Shown piece after piece: positions 11,609 through 22,579 of a stretch of 64,000 nt of DNA (positions are counted from its first letter, which is position 1; every line of letters starts with the position of its first letter). Under the pieces are notes generated by a model. The model had not been told where the DNA came from and ran no database searches. It saw only the letters and a list, made by a program, of their open reading frames with translations. Location: contig NC_087067.1 of assembly GCF_963678635.1 (NCBI RefSeq), positions 55,240,456 through 55,304,455 of the forward strand, given 5' to 3'. Origin of the DNA: Symsagittifera roscoffensis. Its lineage: Eukaryota; Xenacoelomorpha; Acoela; Convolutidae. Both the position numbers and the translations under genes were made by a program.

Positions 11609-12204
11609 GACTCACCCACACTAAAAATTTGATGATAAAGAAACTCAGGGAAGTGAGAGAAACGAGCGAACTGGAACTGGATGGGGAGGAGGCTGATCCT
11701 ACCTTAGGACGGAATTTCAAAACGAAGTTTGAAATACCCAACGAATACTAGGAGAACATCTTGATAACGGATAGCGACTTCATTCTGTCGGACAGGACTA
11801 GCGCAATCTGTATCACGGCGGACATGAGTTTCAAATCAAGATTGGAGGCCGACTTCAAGAGAGAATACCAGAACGCGGAGTTTCTTTTCAGACAGAGACC
11901 AGGGCTGGGAGGAATAGGTGGGCTTCCACCATCAGTAGCACAAGTCCCAGGCCAATGACTGTGCTTCTTATTGACAAGGGTCAGTGAGAGGAACACGATC
12001 GATCCTGAACACGTGATGTTGGCACTAACGAGACTGCGAGACTTCATGGTCGAAAGAAGAATAACGGAAGTCTCAATGCCGGTCTATGACCCGAACAGGG
12101 GCAAGTTGAGCCCAAGGGAACCACATGCTATCCTACACGTGGTCTTCGCAGAAAAGGAGATAATGGTACATCTTCTCAAGAAATACTACTTGAGTATCGC
12201 CTGA
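11609..12204 (+). pseudogene. Macro-domain-like (TARG1/OARD1-type) ORF
   Basis: The segment from 11,761 reads SAICITADMSFKSRLEADFK, then FRQRPGLGGIGGLPP, then LCFLLTRVSERNTIDPEHV, ALTRLRDFMVERRITEVSMP and a closing HAILHVVFAEKEIMVHLL. This order matches the OARD1/TARG1 macro fold, which binds ADP-ribose and removes it from proteins. The loop that in that family holds a catalytic aspartate (after SMP) is changed here to VYDPNRGKLS, so activity cannot be assumed. In-frame stops lie at 11,749 (TAG) and 11,956 (TGA, between GQ and LCFLL). The preceding 11,609-11,748 is a charged open stretch in the same frame. Confidence 0.6.
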
Positions 12205-12699
12205 GTCGGGTACATGGGGGTCTCGAGTTGGGCATGAAGGGATCTCAATTTAGGTATTGGGACAAGGAACAGGTAAAAGGATCTTGAATGTGATTGGCAT
12301 GACAATTAAATTTTAAATGACTGACGGTGCTAAAACATAAAATGGATCTGCATGCAATTAGAAAACTTCCGATTGAATTATTTTTGTAGAACGAAAGGAT
12401 AAGGTTTTAACTACAATAATGGGGGGGGGGGGTTTAGGTTAGGAACATAGCATCTTAATCTAAAGATGAAGTTTTATTTTCAGATTGTTTTGGTAAAGTC
12501 AAGTTGACTATCCAACTATACTCAACTGAAAGAGACAAGAAGGTCTTGAACAAACCCACAGTCAGCAACATTTGCAAAGGTTATTTCTCAAGTACTCAAG
12601 CTGGTACGGTAATTCTCAAGTTGGTACGGTAATTCTCAAAATGGTACGTGCGCAAGATCATCTAGAGATTATAAAAATGCAGATCGATTTTGGAAGTCC
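12205..12699. other. Spacer with G12 run and 20-bp triple repeat
   Basis: No gene. Contains a run of twelve G at 12,421-12,432 followed by tttaggttagg, and three tandem copies of a 20-base unit like ttctcaagttggtacggtaa at about 12,590-12,650. A similar ttctcaagttggt occurs near 572, which is weak support for a link between this spacer and the 5' leader. Confidence 0.45.
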
Positions 12700-12912
12700 G
12701 TGCCCGCGGCTCTGAAGAGGCCCACGCTTGATGAATTATTCAGACGCTTGAGGGACCTGGATTATACCCAAGTGGATGAGAGAATGGCAGTGATGCTGAA
12801 CGCCATCCTTCAACTGGAAGAGCAGGGTGAATACAGGGATTCTGCAACAGAAGCGGTTTTAATGGTCGGCTACACCACTGATGGCATATCCCACCAAGAG
12901 CAGACCAGATGA
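12700..12912 (+). pseudogene. Short ORF opening the second coding block
   Basis: Seventy open residues from a GTG at 12,700: PAALKRPTLDELFRRLRDLD and then VMLNAILQLEEQGEYRD, predicted mostly helical. It ends in a TGA at 12,910; translation in other frames continues for a short way before the next ORF. The true start is uncertain because no ATG fits the beginning. Function unknown; likely N-terminal part of a gag-like or accessory protein of a retroelement. Confidence 0.35.
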
Positions 12913-12951
12913 CTGTCCTGGAATGTGGATGGAGGGGTGAGATGATTCGAC

Positions 12952-13755
12952 TTGGCAAGGAATCCTGGCTTGAGTAACAACACCGAGTACGGCGCAGGGG
13001 AGTTCCCACTAACAACCAGACCATCCGCAAGGTCAGCGGGCCAACCCACGAGTAAGCCACCCTCTATGACGCGAGCGCAGCAAACGGAAGAGGCGTATCC
13101 TGACCTCAGTAGTCTGAAAAGAGAACTTGAGAGGACACAGAGGGAGAGGAACAAGGCGAATCTTGACCGGAATCAGGCGAAGCTCGAGAGGAATCAAGCC
13201 AATCTGGAGAGAGATCAGGCGATCATAGAAAAGGACCAAGCGCGGCGGGAACTCGATATTCTGAAAGCCGAGCACCAGCAAGAACAAAGGGTGCGAGAGA
13301 ATGCGGCGAATTGCGAACAGCTAAAGTCGCAACTTGAGAAAATCCAGCGGCGACAACGAGAGCTCGACATGCAAAAGGGAGCCAGGCCCAAGGAGCGAAC
13401 GGCCGCCGGTTCGAGGTCAGAGTCACGTATGGAGGTGGATGAGGCTCCCAGATCGAAGGGACGGTTTAACCTAGACCGCGCGGCTCAAGAACACATGAAC
13501 GAGGGGTTGGAGGTATGGATACCGACTGAGTCAACGTCCTCCCTGCGTGGTTTAGAGACACAACCGATACGCCCATTGATGGACGTAGCACCGCCGGGGT
13601 ATACTCCGAGTTCAACCCCGAGCGGCAGTCAGGTGAGCGGGAGCTCGTCGCGTCTGAAAGAATTGAATGAGAGGCTGCAGCTGAGAAATCGTGAGAGTCC
13701 AGCCAGAGTGGAGTTACCCCGACTTGGAGGGAGCAACCGGTCAGGAGTGTGGTAA
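12952..13755 (+). pseudogene. Coiled-coil protein, 267 codons
   Basis: Residues of about 40-145 are a charged coiled coil built from a repeated seven-residue pattern (LERNQANLERDQAIIEKDQA and similar), followed by QLKSQLEKIQRRQRELDMQK. The C-terminal half is Pro/Ser-rich (PPGYTPSSTPSGSQVSGSSS). Coiled coil plus disordered tail is typical of self-assembling gag or LINE ORF1 proteins, but no nucleic-acid-binding motif is visible. It ends four codons into the next ORF, which begins in another frame. Confidence 0.5.
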
Positions 13756-14527
13756 TCACAAATTACAAAAAGAACACGGAGGGCAGATACCACAGGCACA
13801 ACCGCATGGATTGGAACACAGCACAAAGAGCCAGGAGGGATTGCTTCCATGACGCGGTTTGGGTGGAATACTATACGCAACCACGTGTGCCGGAGGGTAC
13901 GGTCCACCTAATCAAAGGGGACAGCCTACTGCGAGTGCTGACCCGGATTCAGTCGCATTGGCAGACTGGGATCTTGAGTTTCTCTGGAGCTGCAATGCCA
14001 CGGATATTGGCATCACTCGAGATGCTAGGGATGGCAAGAGTATACACGGTAACTCTAATGATCGGGACGAATGACGTGTCCAGACGGGAGTCAAGGAAAG
14101 TCATGAGGCTACATGACAAAATGAGCTGTATCCTTGAGGAGTTACGGAATCAAATGATTCCTCCCGTACTCACAGTTTGTACCATCCCTTACAATTTGAA
14201 AGCTGACCAACACGCGGTGGAGATGAATACGAAAGTACGGAACCTGAACGAAGTAGTCAGGCAAATACATCAGAGGAGTGTCCTTCCCATTGGATTGCTG
14301 ATGTAGCCGAGCAAATGGAGCGAGCCTTCCCCGACGATGTATCCTCAAATGGAATCCATTTTGACAGGCCTAGGGGAGTGGAATGGTTGAACGACATTTT
14401 CCAAAGGCACATAAGTGCATTGGAGGCAAACTTGCTTGAGACGGCCCAACATTCGGTCCACCTCCAAATCCCCCTTTCCTTGCCTCAAGAAACTATCCAG
14501 TCGCCTGGGGGCGAGGGTCGATTCTAG
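13749..14527 (+). pseudogene. SGNH/GDSL-type hydrolase domain, frameshifted
   Basis: SGNH hydrolases are esterases or lipases with a Ser-Gly-Asn-His set. Visible here: block I LIKGDSLLRVL (nucleophile Ser, near 13,912), block II SFSGAAMPRIL (Gly, near 13,980), block III MIGTNDVSR (Asn, near 14,068), and block V SSNGIHFDRPRG (His, near 14,346). In block V the usual Asp three residues before His is Asn. A frameshift between 14,285 and 14,315 separates block V from the rest (the first ORF ends at 14,306). SGNH domains are known in ORF1 of CR1-type LINEs; finding one in this kind of block is unusual. Confidence 0.7.
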
Positions 14528-15788
14528 AGACAGCTCGAGAAGTAGCCGGACTAGATTACCGGGGTCCGCACTGATGGAGGCCGAGGAAGCAACGTCACCA
14601 ACGCCCCAGAGTTCAGTAGTGTCCTCGGTGGTAGTGGTAGAGAGCAAGAGGGTGGAGAGACCGGCGGAGACAAGCCGGACGAGATATCTGGAGAAGGTAA
14701 AGGAGCTGGACCTGGAAGATCTAGAGTGCAGACAAGAGTTGGCGGAAGCTCTGGGCCTCGAGCGCGTGTCACGCGAGGACTTAAGTAGACACCAATGCGT
14801 GGACTGGTTAAAAGCCCACGAGACGCATTTCTCGAGGGCAAGAAGGATGGAGACGGCTGATCTGACTGGGATTCCCATAAAATCGGTCATGGGACCGATC
14901 AACTACAGACCTCTCAAGTTGCTGTGGAGTCCGGGACTCATAGTGGAGCCCCCTAAGCACCGAACTAGTATAGCCAGAATCAGGCTGGCAACTCCCGCGC
15001 AGTTGAGGGTAATGGACAAATTACTGGACCCAAGAGAAATGGAACTGCCAGATGCCGCTTATGAGGGTATGAGATTGGCGGACGGCCCGAGATATGGGAA
15101 ACCCTGCGGGAATGCCCAATTGGCCAAGACTTAAGCAGTTTATGACAGAGCAGATCCAGGTGCCGCAAGGGTGATTATCGTGGCGGGATCGGACTTCGGA
15201 GGAACGTCTCCCAAGTTGTTCTGGCCGGAGACCTTGATATACTCGCTGCCAGGGGCTGAGTTGAACCAGATGATAACCCCGGTGGTCGCGATAAAATCAG
15301 AGATGCCTTGCGAGCCAGAGCTACTACTGTTTGCAGGAATGAATGACCACCTGCATGCGACTGGGTTTCTTGAGCAACTCAAGGGCGATGAGCCTGCGCC
15401 AAAGAAAATCTGGGAAGCTATCCAGACGTTGTTTGCGGCATTGAATGAGGTGCAGGAGAACGTCACTTCCCGATTTGGATCCAAGACAAGAGCGGTATTC
15501 ACGACGTCCCCCGGGTACGCGAGCATGCCTCCCGCTCTGCAGTTTGTATATGCGGTTTTGATCTTAATAGCTGAGGGGAATGCATGGCGGATCCTGATGG
15601 CAGCTCCCAATCGAGAGTTGGAACCGACGAACTTGAGGCTTCGCAAGTCAGAACTGGCGGCGGCGTGGGCAGATGTGTCCCACGCGTTGAGGGGTTTCTA
15701 TGCATTAGCAGATATCCACATTGTATTGGATGAAGTCCTCTTGCTAGAGATATCGAATTTCGCCAATTCAAGTTCAATTCGGCTATAG
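14415..15788 (+). pseudogene. Large unknown protein with possible second SGNH-like fold
   Basis: One frame runs from 14,415 to 15,788 with a single TAA at 15,132. The first half is Ser-rich and then charged helical (RYLEKVKELDLEDLECRQEL). The second half has a series reminiscent of an SGNH or flavodoxin-like Rossmann arrangement: RVIIVAGSDFGG, SLPGAELNQMI, PELLLFAGMNDHL, AVFTTSPGYASMP, and a late DIHIVLDEVL. The GMND motif resembles block III of SGNH enzymes but no catalytic Ser or His is evident, so it may be a degenerate, non-enzymatic relative. This is an inference from pattern alone. Confidence 0.4.
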
Positions 15789-15814
15789 GGGATGACCACC
15801 CAATAATAAGTCAC

Positions 15815-18543
15815 TTGACGGCCAGCTTGTGGTTCCGGAGTATAGATTTGACCATCACGAGCTCCACCAGCAAGTCAAGGGGACCAAGTAATGAGAGAAA
15901 AAATGTGGCTGCGACTGAGAAGCAACTGGATTCGATGGTGTACCGACTAACGCAAGAAAGAGGTAGGTGGCCGCTCCTAACACCACGGCTAGAAAATGCC
16001 ACAGAGAAGACAAAGGAGAACGCCCCACCTCTTGTGAAGCAGATCTGGGATTTCTTGAGGAGCAGTTGGAAGTGGCCGAGAGCAGGGAGATGACGGTGAC
16101 CAGGTTCGTCACGGCTGCAAACGAGGTCACCATCGGGGGAATCTGGAGGGATTACGCGAAAGGCGAGCTGAGGACAAGAAAAGATCACGAGATTCTCAAG
16201 TTCTTGAGTCCTTGTTGGGAGAAGGAATTCATGGCTGGAGTGTTTAGTGCGAAGGAGACCATTTTCGGGGCCTTTGTACAAGAAATACTGAGCATGCCCA
16301 TAAGCCTTTTGTTGGCCCTGTACCTAATTTACCCGAGGTACCTATTCAACATGGGTCCAGCGTATATGTTCAGACGGGGTGTGCAAACACTACGGATTGA
16401 TGGATATCTGGCACTGGTGCTCCTGACCCATGGTGAACTGGTGTCATTTCATCGGCTGACAAAATATTGGGAGCTCCTGTCGATGTGGAAGAGCCACTCG
16501 AGCATAGACACCTACTCATATAAATGTGCTGCGGGACTGAAGACGCTGCTGGCGGAATATCTCCTGATGCAGAATCGACATATGACTGGCGAGGAGAAGA
16601 ACCCGAAAACGAAAGATGAATGGAGACAGGTGAAAGGTGGCATGCCTCTGTTGACAGACCTGTGCCTGGCGATGAGATCGGACCCAATGGGGAAAATTCG
16701 GGGGCTAGAGGAGGTCGTAACTTAGATTTACGGACCAGCTGTAACATACGCGTTTCCAGATCCCCTAGTGACGGCTTACCGCAACTCTGTGGCACACTTG
16801 AGCCTGATAAGTGTGTTGGACGGGACGGCACTCAATTGGTGTCAGCAAGAGGTGCTGAGAGCGCAAATGAGTATCACGGTACTCTTTGGAAAAGTGAAAG
16901 ATCCCGAGTTGATGGTATACAACTTCCGGGGGCAACTGCAGCGCAGGATGGGGGGAAAACTTGAAGGCCTCATCGAGACCTATCCCAAGTTCTGGAACTT
17001 GAATCCCCTGACGGCGCGTGGACAAGAGATCTTGAGAATTCCCGCATGGAAGAAAAACTTCGAGTTGGTGAAAAAGGAGCTAGAGGCGATACTAGAGAAG
17101 GAAATCTTGCCAGCAACCATTCCCGAGTTCCCAACGGTCAGGAGAATGACCCTGGGAATGAATAGTTCACTGGTGGTCCCATCCATGTTCGCGAGAGCAG
17201 CGGCAGAGAGGCAGCAAAGGGAATTCACCGATGGCTGGGACCCCCTTTTCATCGGCTATACCGCAGCAGTCTATTTCCACACCTGTGATATAAAAATAAA
17301 CTTATGGACGACTCAAGCGAAGAAAATGAGAGGCTCAATGCCCCCAAAATTCGAGGTGCGAGAGATCTTGAGGACGCTTGATCGGGCGGGTTTGGAGAAC
17401 ATGTTACCGGTGTGGGACGATGGCAAGATGATTGTAGAAGAAGGGCACATTGCGCTAAAAGACGAAATGAAGTTTGCCACAAGAGAATACCGGGCGCCTT
17501 ACGGATTGGAACAGGTGGAGATGAGGCGGGAAGGGGAGGAGATGGACGCGGCAGGCCCGTTGTATGTGGCGGATTATAAGAAATTGGACCCAACGACACC
17601 ATCAACCCTGTCAGTGGGCACCCCTGGAGACAAAAGAAGCGGCCCCGTAGAAGATCCGTTTAGGAAGATACTTGAGAGAAGGAAGGCAGAGTCAGAAGAA
17701 GAAAGCATGGATGAGACTCTCAGTGAGGCAGGAGAGGAAATGGAAATAGGGAACACGCCTGAACCAAAACCAGCAGAGGAGGGTTTCACCACTCAAGAAC
17801 TGCTGAAAGACCTAAGCGGAAACGATTGGGCAGATACTGCCACACCACCTCTGAACTCATCTCCCCGCAAGAATCTAGAGTTGCCACTGACGAGCGAGAC
17901 TTCCAATATGGGAATGATACTCTTGAGTGCGGAGGAATGCCAAAAGAATACCTTCGAAGGAAATAAGACCATGTTCCTAGGGACTCTAGATGAGAAGGCT
18001 TGGCGAGAATTCTTGAGGGAATTTAATCGAGAAGTGAATAGCGAGATCACACTAGACGATTTCAAAGAAGAACTGTGTGACACGTTGGTGAAGTTCGGAG
18101 AACCTGTCCTGATGGGGACAGGTCTGGAAGAGAAGGCAAGAGGAGAGCTGCTGAACAAGATGGTCGAACTGAGAAAGGCGCCACTGAAGACCAAAGAAGA
18201 CGAGTGTAAAGACAGCTCTACTCTGAAACAAAAAACAGGCAATAAAATAGTTGAAGGTGTAAGGGGGGATAAGGTTGAGACTAGTAATATAATTAAAATT
18301 ACTAATATCCTTAAGGCTCGAGCAAAGGGGAGGCAAGAGTTGGAAGGGTTGGTTGGAGACAAAGAGGTCGAATCAGTGATGATAACGGCAACGCCCCCAA
18401 GCAGAGACGTGAAGTCTCGCAAGAGGAAGAGAGAGGTAGAAGGGTTGGTTAGTCCTTCGGCGGACGCAGTCTCAGAGGAAAAACCTGAGAGAGACGGCTC
18501 CCATGGTGCTGGCACGGTGGAAGACAGCAGCCTACAAGAGTAG
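15815..18543 (+). pseudogene. Very long unknown ORF with acidic C-terminal half
   Basis: Opens at 15,815, changes frame near 16,060, then stays in one frame to 18,543 apart from a TAG at 16,723. The N-terminal half is globular with hydrophobic helices (ILSMPISLLLALYLIYPRYL near 16,290, possibly membrane-associated or buried). The middle has TALNWCQQEVLRAQMSITVL and PKFWNLNPLTARGQEILRIP. The C-terminal third is acidic and low complexity (SEEESMDETLSEAGEEME), ending with a basic KSRKRKREVEG patch that could be a nuclear signal. I do not recognise the family. Length, strand and codon style match the flanking ORFs. Confidence 0.45.
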
Positions 18544-19460
18544 CTCCGAACCAAGGAAATTGCACGAGGTAGAAAAAGAGATGGAGGTTTCCACCAGCTT
18601 GGTAATAGAAGAAGACTTCCGACCCCAGAAGACAAATACGAAGAGAGGTTCGACGAGCGGGCAGACATGGGAATGGATGTTGGCAAAGAGTGGGTCTCGA
18701 ATGAACACCAGGCCACTGGGAAGCAAGTAACTAGTGATCCTCTTGAGAAGAATAAAACGAGGAACACCGCCCGGCCGTGATGGGTGGCCCTGGAGACATT
18801 GAAGGAACTGGAAGACTGCCTAAGGAAACTCGACAGTGGAGTGTCACGCAAGCGAAGCAACTGGGCTACCCAGCAGAAGGCTGAGATTAACAAGTTAGAA
18901 TTGGGGAGCCAACTGAAGAGAACTTGGCAGAACTTGTTAAGGGATCATTTTGAAGAAGCGATGAGGACGTCCTCATCGGCGTCGCCGTTGATGGCGAATC
19001 CCTTCGTTAGAACAGCGGGACAACTGATGTTCGCGTGCAGCCTGGTGGGAATAGAATTAGAAACGCTGACCTCGCATGACAAGTTGAAATTGGGTGGAAA
19101 AAATCTAGAAATATATCAGACATTGGTGCAACAATTGCTAAGGATAATTCAGGCTTGAGCCTGGCAAGGATGAAAGACGCTACTTGTTTCTTGAGCTGGA
19201 TAATGTCGGTGATGACCGACAGTACCATCCTAGCATGTCAACAAAGAGCAATCGGAAGTAAGGCAGTGGAAAGGAGAATCTCAGCAGTCATCTTGAATGT
19301 ATACCAGAGTACTGGGATAGAAAAGGAGGATGGTTACAGGCAGTCTCTAGAGAGCCACAGAAAGTTAGAAAAGATACGGAGATTCTACAACAAGAAGTTT
19401 GGAAGTTTGAGGAGGGACACGACGTACACCGTAACTTGGCCTCGTCAGGAGAGTACTTGA
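18503..19460 (+). pseudogene. Frameshifted unknown ORFs
   Basis: Three overlapping open stretches in different frames (18,503-18,730; 18,784-19,158; 19,155-19,460) appear to be pieces of one protein. The middle piece has RTAGQLMFACSLVGIELETL and the last has KDATCFLSWIMSVMTDSTIL and a charged tail. All are on the plus strand and touch or nearly touch each other, as expected for a broken continuation of the previous ORF. No domain recognised. Confidence 0.35.
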
Positions 19461-19489
19461 AACCCAATAAGAAGTGAGAATATCAGTAC

Positions 19490-20326
19490 GTGTCTGGAGT
19501 AATGGGGATGGCGTACAACCTTTTCTTGGACTCGGAAGCCGGAGGCGCTCACAGGAACTACGAGGTAGCGGACAGAGAAGATAGTGGAAATAGACAGAGT
19601 AGAGAGAGAGAGAGACCGAGCTTGGGCTTGATTCTCGAGAAAACACCAGAGGTGATAAGCGTGCCGCGCTCAAGTAAAAGAGTCGAGCTGAAGATGGGTA
19701 ACGGGAACGGCATGTTAGTCACAAATCTGGAAGAGGTGTGGAATTTGCTAAGGCCCTCCTGGTGTCCACATCCCCACGCTAGCCTGATCGATGAAGTCAC
19801 AGAACGAGTGAGGTTAGCACCGGCGGAGGACGAAGATCTGGCAACATTGAGTATAGTGCACAAGCTGATCTTGCCTCAGGTGAAGGAATCAGGCGAAGCG
19901 ACGAGTAAACTAGGGTCGGCGAAAAACATGGAGTCGGGTAGTTGTCTTGACTCGACGTGTGGGAGTGGCGAGCACACCTGTGATGGACGGTCATGCGTTA
20001 GGATACAATCCTTCCAAAAAGAAGATCTAGTCACTTGGTTTGAAGATATCACAGAAAGGGAGAAGAGTGAAGTACAGATAGTGGCTGAGTGTTACGCGAG
20101 TACCACTGTGAATATAGCAACAACTTTGGGATTCTTCTCAAGGATGTGCAGTCTGCAGTCACTGGAGAGGCTAGAGTCTGAACACCATTTGTGGAGCAGC
20201 GACTACCCATTGCACATGGCGATGGTGGAGATATCCAGCCAAAGGGTATTAATAGACAAGGCCTTCTCAGTGCCCAAGTGTGTAAGATTGGCTCGGATGT
20301 CGCATCACTCACATCGGTTCTTGTGA
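19490..20326 (+). pseudogene. Unknown ORF, 278 codons
   Basis: Open for 278 residues. The N-terminal third is charged (RQSRERERPSLGLILEKTPE), the centre has EVWNLLRPSWCPHPHASLID and a Cys-containing patch (CLDSTCGSGEHTCDGRSC), which could bind metal but fits no known finger, and the C-terminus is helical. It is the last long open frame of the second coding block. Function unknown. Confidence 0.4.
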
Positions 20327-21024
20327 AAATTCCGAGGAACAGTGCCGAGAGAGCAGAGGGATGACTTGAGTGAAATCTAGGGGGAAGAACTTTTGGTTTT
20401 GGAAAGTGAAAACACAAGTGACCACGAGAGACAAAACGTGACCGGCAGAATCGATACACGCTATATACTACACCAGGAGACTCGAGTTGTTTGAGACTGC
20501 ATGCAAAGTATTCGCCATACCTATAGAGGTCAGGCACGTATGGAGCCGCATAAGGTTCTTTCCTTGGTTTTGAGCGACGTTGACATCCTGGTTGTACCTG
20601 GTAACGAAGGATCACATGACGAAAAATCAAAAGAAAAATCGAGAGTTCCTTGCCGGGATAGGACCGGAAGCTTTCAAGAGACCTCTGCTGACCCATCGAA
20701 ATGCGATGACGACGGGGTGAAAAAGAGTCGGTAGGGTGTCAAGAAACATTACTAAGGCGAGAGAGTCTGGAGGAAGACTTAGCGAAGAATTTGAGCCTGA
20801 GTCTGCACAATTCCTTCTGTTTGAACCGAGAGTCGAGGGTGAGGAGTTTGCCCAACCAAGCAAAGAGATTGCAGCAGCAAAGGGAATGGATGCGGTCCTA
20901 TGAACTGCTGAAAGCCTGGGAAGAGATCGTGATTAGCTCCGATGATGAAGAGGCAATGTTGAAACAGATTACGGTATCAAATACGTCTGGGTGTGGTACC
21001 TCGAAGGCGAAGAACGCGAGATGA
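20327..21024 (+). pseudogene. Decayed 3' end of the second coding block
   Basis: Coding-like composition continues here but stops and frame changes are dense; readable pieces include KVFAIPIEVRHVWSR (near 20,505) and EEFEPESAQFLLFEPRVEGE (near 20,790). The 4.46-kb duplicated unit begins inside this stretch, at 20,777, so its last 250 bases exist again at 25,235-25,482. Confidence 0.4.
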
Positions 21025-21063
21025 GTAGTTGGCTCAATGGGAAATTCTAGAGTCTTGAGTCTT

Positions 21064-21081
21064 GAGAGGGAAGGAAAGGGG
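21064..21081 (+). other. Polypurine tract candidate
   Basis: An uninterrupted 18-base purine run (gagagggaaggaaagggg) follows the last coding-like bases of the retroelement block by some 40 bases, where plus-strand DNA synthesis of an LTR element would start. Base composition turns AT-rich just after it. No LTR could be matched downstream, so the call is tentative. A second copy is at 25,522-25,539 in the duplicated unit. Confidence 0.3.
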
Positions 21082-21431
21082 CTCGAGGGTGAACTTGGAT
21101 GAAATCTGGGTTCACGAAAAAGAAATTTTAACAAATGAGATATTGTTATTAATATGTTATATCTATTATATAAATCAAAATGCTGCATGACAATTTCCTG
21201 ATTGAATAGGACAAAAAAAAATTTAAAATACTAGCTTAAAAAGCAAAAATTCAATGGTGCAGGTGTGTGCAGATTTTGATTGCTGTTCAGAGATAGTGTG
21301 GAAATTTTACATGGTTGTGAATTTTGGGGTGTAGATAAACTTAAATCAGCTGCAAAATTCTGTAAATGACCACTGGCACTGTACCTTGAGCAACATTCGG
21401 TTTTCCGGGGATTCACTGACAGACAACAGCA

Positions 21432-21779
21432 CGCGATGAGGACATCGATCTTGAGTCCGGGGAGTATGTGCCAGTCGGTCATATCTGGAAGTTTGACCTT
21501 GAGGAATACGAAATACGTAGTTTTGGGATGAAGTTTAATTTTTCAAAAATTCGAATTGAGCCTGTCATGCTCAACTTTCTCGCGACAACTGAAAGCATCA
21601 GAAATAAGATCAGAACGACCGAATCGCAATTGCAGGAAAGTGGCAGAAAAAAGAGCGGGAAATTGCTATTCGCAATTTCCGAGATTCTAGAAAAAAACAC
21701 GAGAGTAGAGCTGTCCTATCTTGATATAGGAGACAGAGTGATTACGAAAGAACATCGAAATTCAGCTGAACCAGAGTGA
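21432..21779 (+). pseudogene. ORF fragment of unknown origin, copy 1
   Basis: An open frame beginning around DEDIDLESGEYVPVGHIWKF and ending at 21,779 after an AT-rich, Lys/Glu-rich part. The first 30 residues look like a protein end; the rest may be chance. No start codon in a good context and no domain. A copy with two substitutions is at 25,890-26,237. Confidence 0.25.
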
Positions 21780-22579
21780 ACCTTCAGTAGAAAGGTAGAC
21801 AACTGAAGTCTCCCAATGGTTCAGACCCCAAAACTATATTATCAAGATAAAACTCATTTCCTCTGATTGGAATTCATTGATAGCAAACTTCTCGAGTTAT
21901 ATTCAATCGTATTTGAATATAATGTATTTTGTGATAGTTATGTTGAGATAGGGCGAGTTTTAGGTTGATCCATCTGAAATGGATCAAAGTTCCACTGTCC
22001 AATAAAAAGTAACTTAACGGATTGTTCCGACCCTGTTTTTAACGGCGTTCGTGTATTTTGGGTAATTTGAGACCTAAGTATGGGGACGTTCTTATTTTCT
22101 AGAGTGGGGGGTATTTTGGTAGTGGCCTTTAAGCTGTAACCGGTTTTAGTCTCATGTCGCAAGTGAACCGAATTTGCTCCGACCGGTTTGAGGAAGAAAA
22201 ACACAAGAGATAGTGTCCCTGACTCCTGAGCCAATAGTTATAGGGCCTAATTTTCTTAAGCCTCATATGTGACCGAAGTAGGCGACTGTTACAATGTGGC
22301 GTAAAATTGGCTCATATTTGATTTGGTGAATACTTGCATGATTTTGACCCGAATTTGTTTTGCCAATTGTTCAAAGATTAGGTTTCGCCTTTATATATGT
22401 TTTTCTATTGTTTTTAAATTTCAGGTTGATTGAACTGATTGAAAACGGAAAAAGATAAAATAACGGAAAAATGGAAGTGATCCATCATTGCGTGAAGTAA
22501 AATTCGCCGAGGATACCTTGTACCGTCACTTGGACGAATAGGGTCCCTTTCTGGGAAGTCTGTCGCTGTTGCGGCAGGG

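Larger units (their letters stand above)
3515..12204 (+). mobile_element. Degenerate gypsy/Ty3-like retroelement with downstream macro-domain ORF
   Basis: Domain order on one strand is gag (two CCHC knuckles), aspartic protease, reverse transcriptase, RNase H, a large spacer, and integrase, which is the Ty3/gypsy order. It is followed by an acidic tail ORF and a macro-domain-like ORF. Every domain is recognisable but the frame is interrupted many times, both by single-base indels and by in-frame stops of all three kinds, so this copy should not make a functional polyprotein. I found no LTR pair, so outer borders are unknown; the following block at 12,700-21,024 could belong to the same element. 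Confidence 0.85.

Noticed and set aside
3515-12204. A changed genetic code in which stops are read as amino acids
   Set aside because: All three stop codons occur in frame, mixed with single-base frameshifts, and intact genes elsewhere in the window (41,901-46,958) do not need it. Ordinary decay explains it.
17793-18893. Minus-strand 366-residue ORF rich in Ser and Leu
   Set aside because: It is the antisense of an acidic, Lys/Glu-rich plus-strand ORF, which yields Ser/Leu/Phe-rich shadows.
20049-20696. Minus-strand 215-residue ORF
   Set aside because: It lies opposite a plus-strand coding-like region and has the composition of a shadow; no motif.
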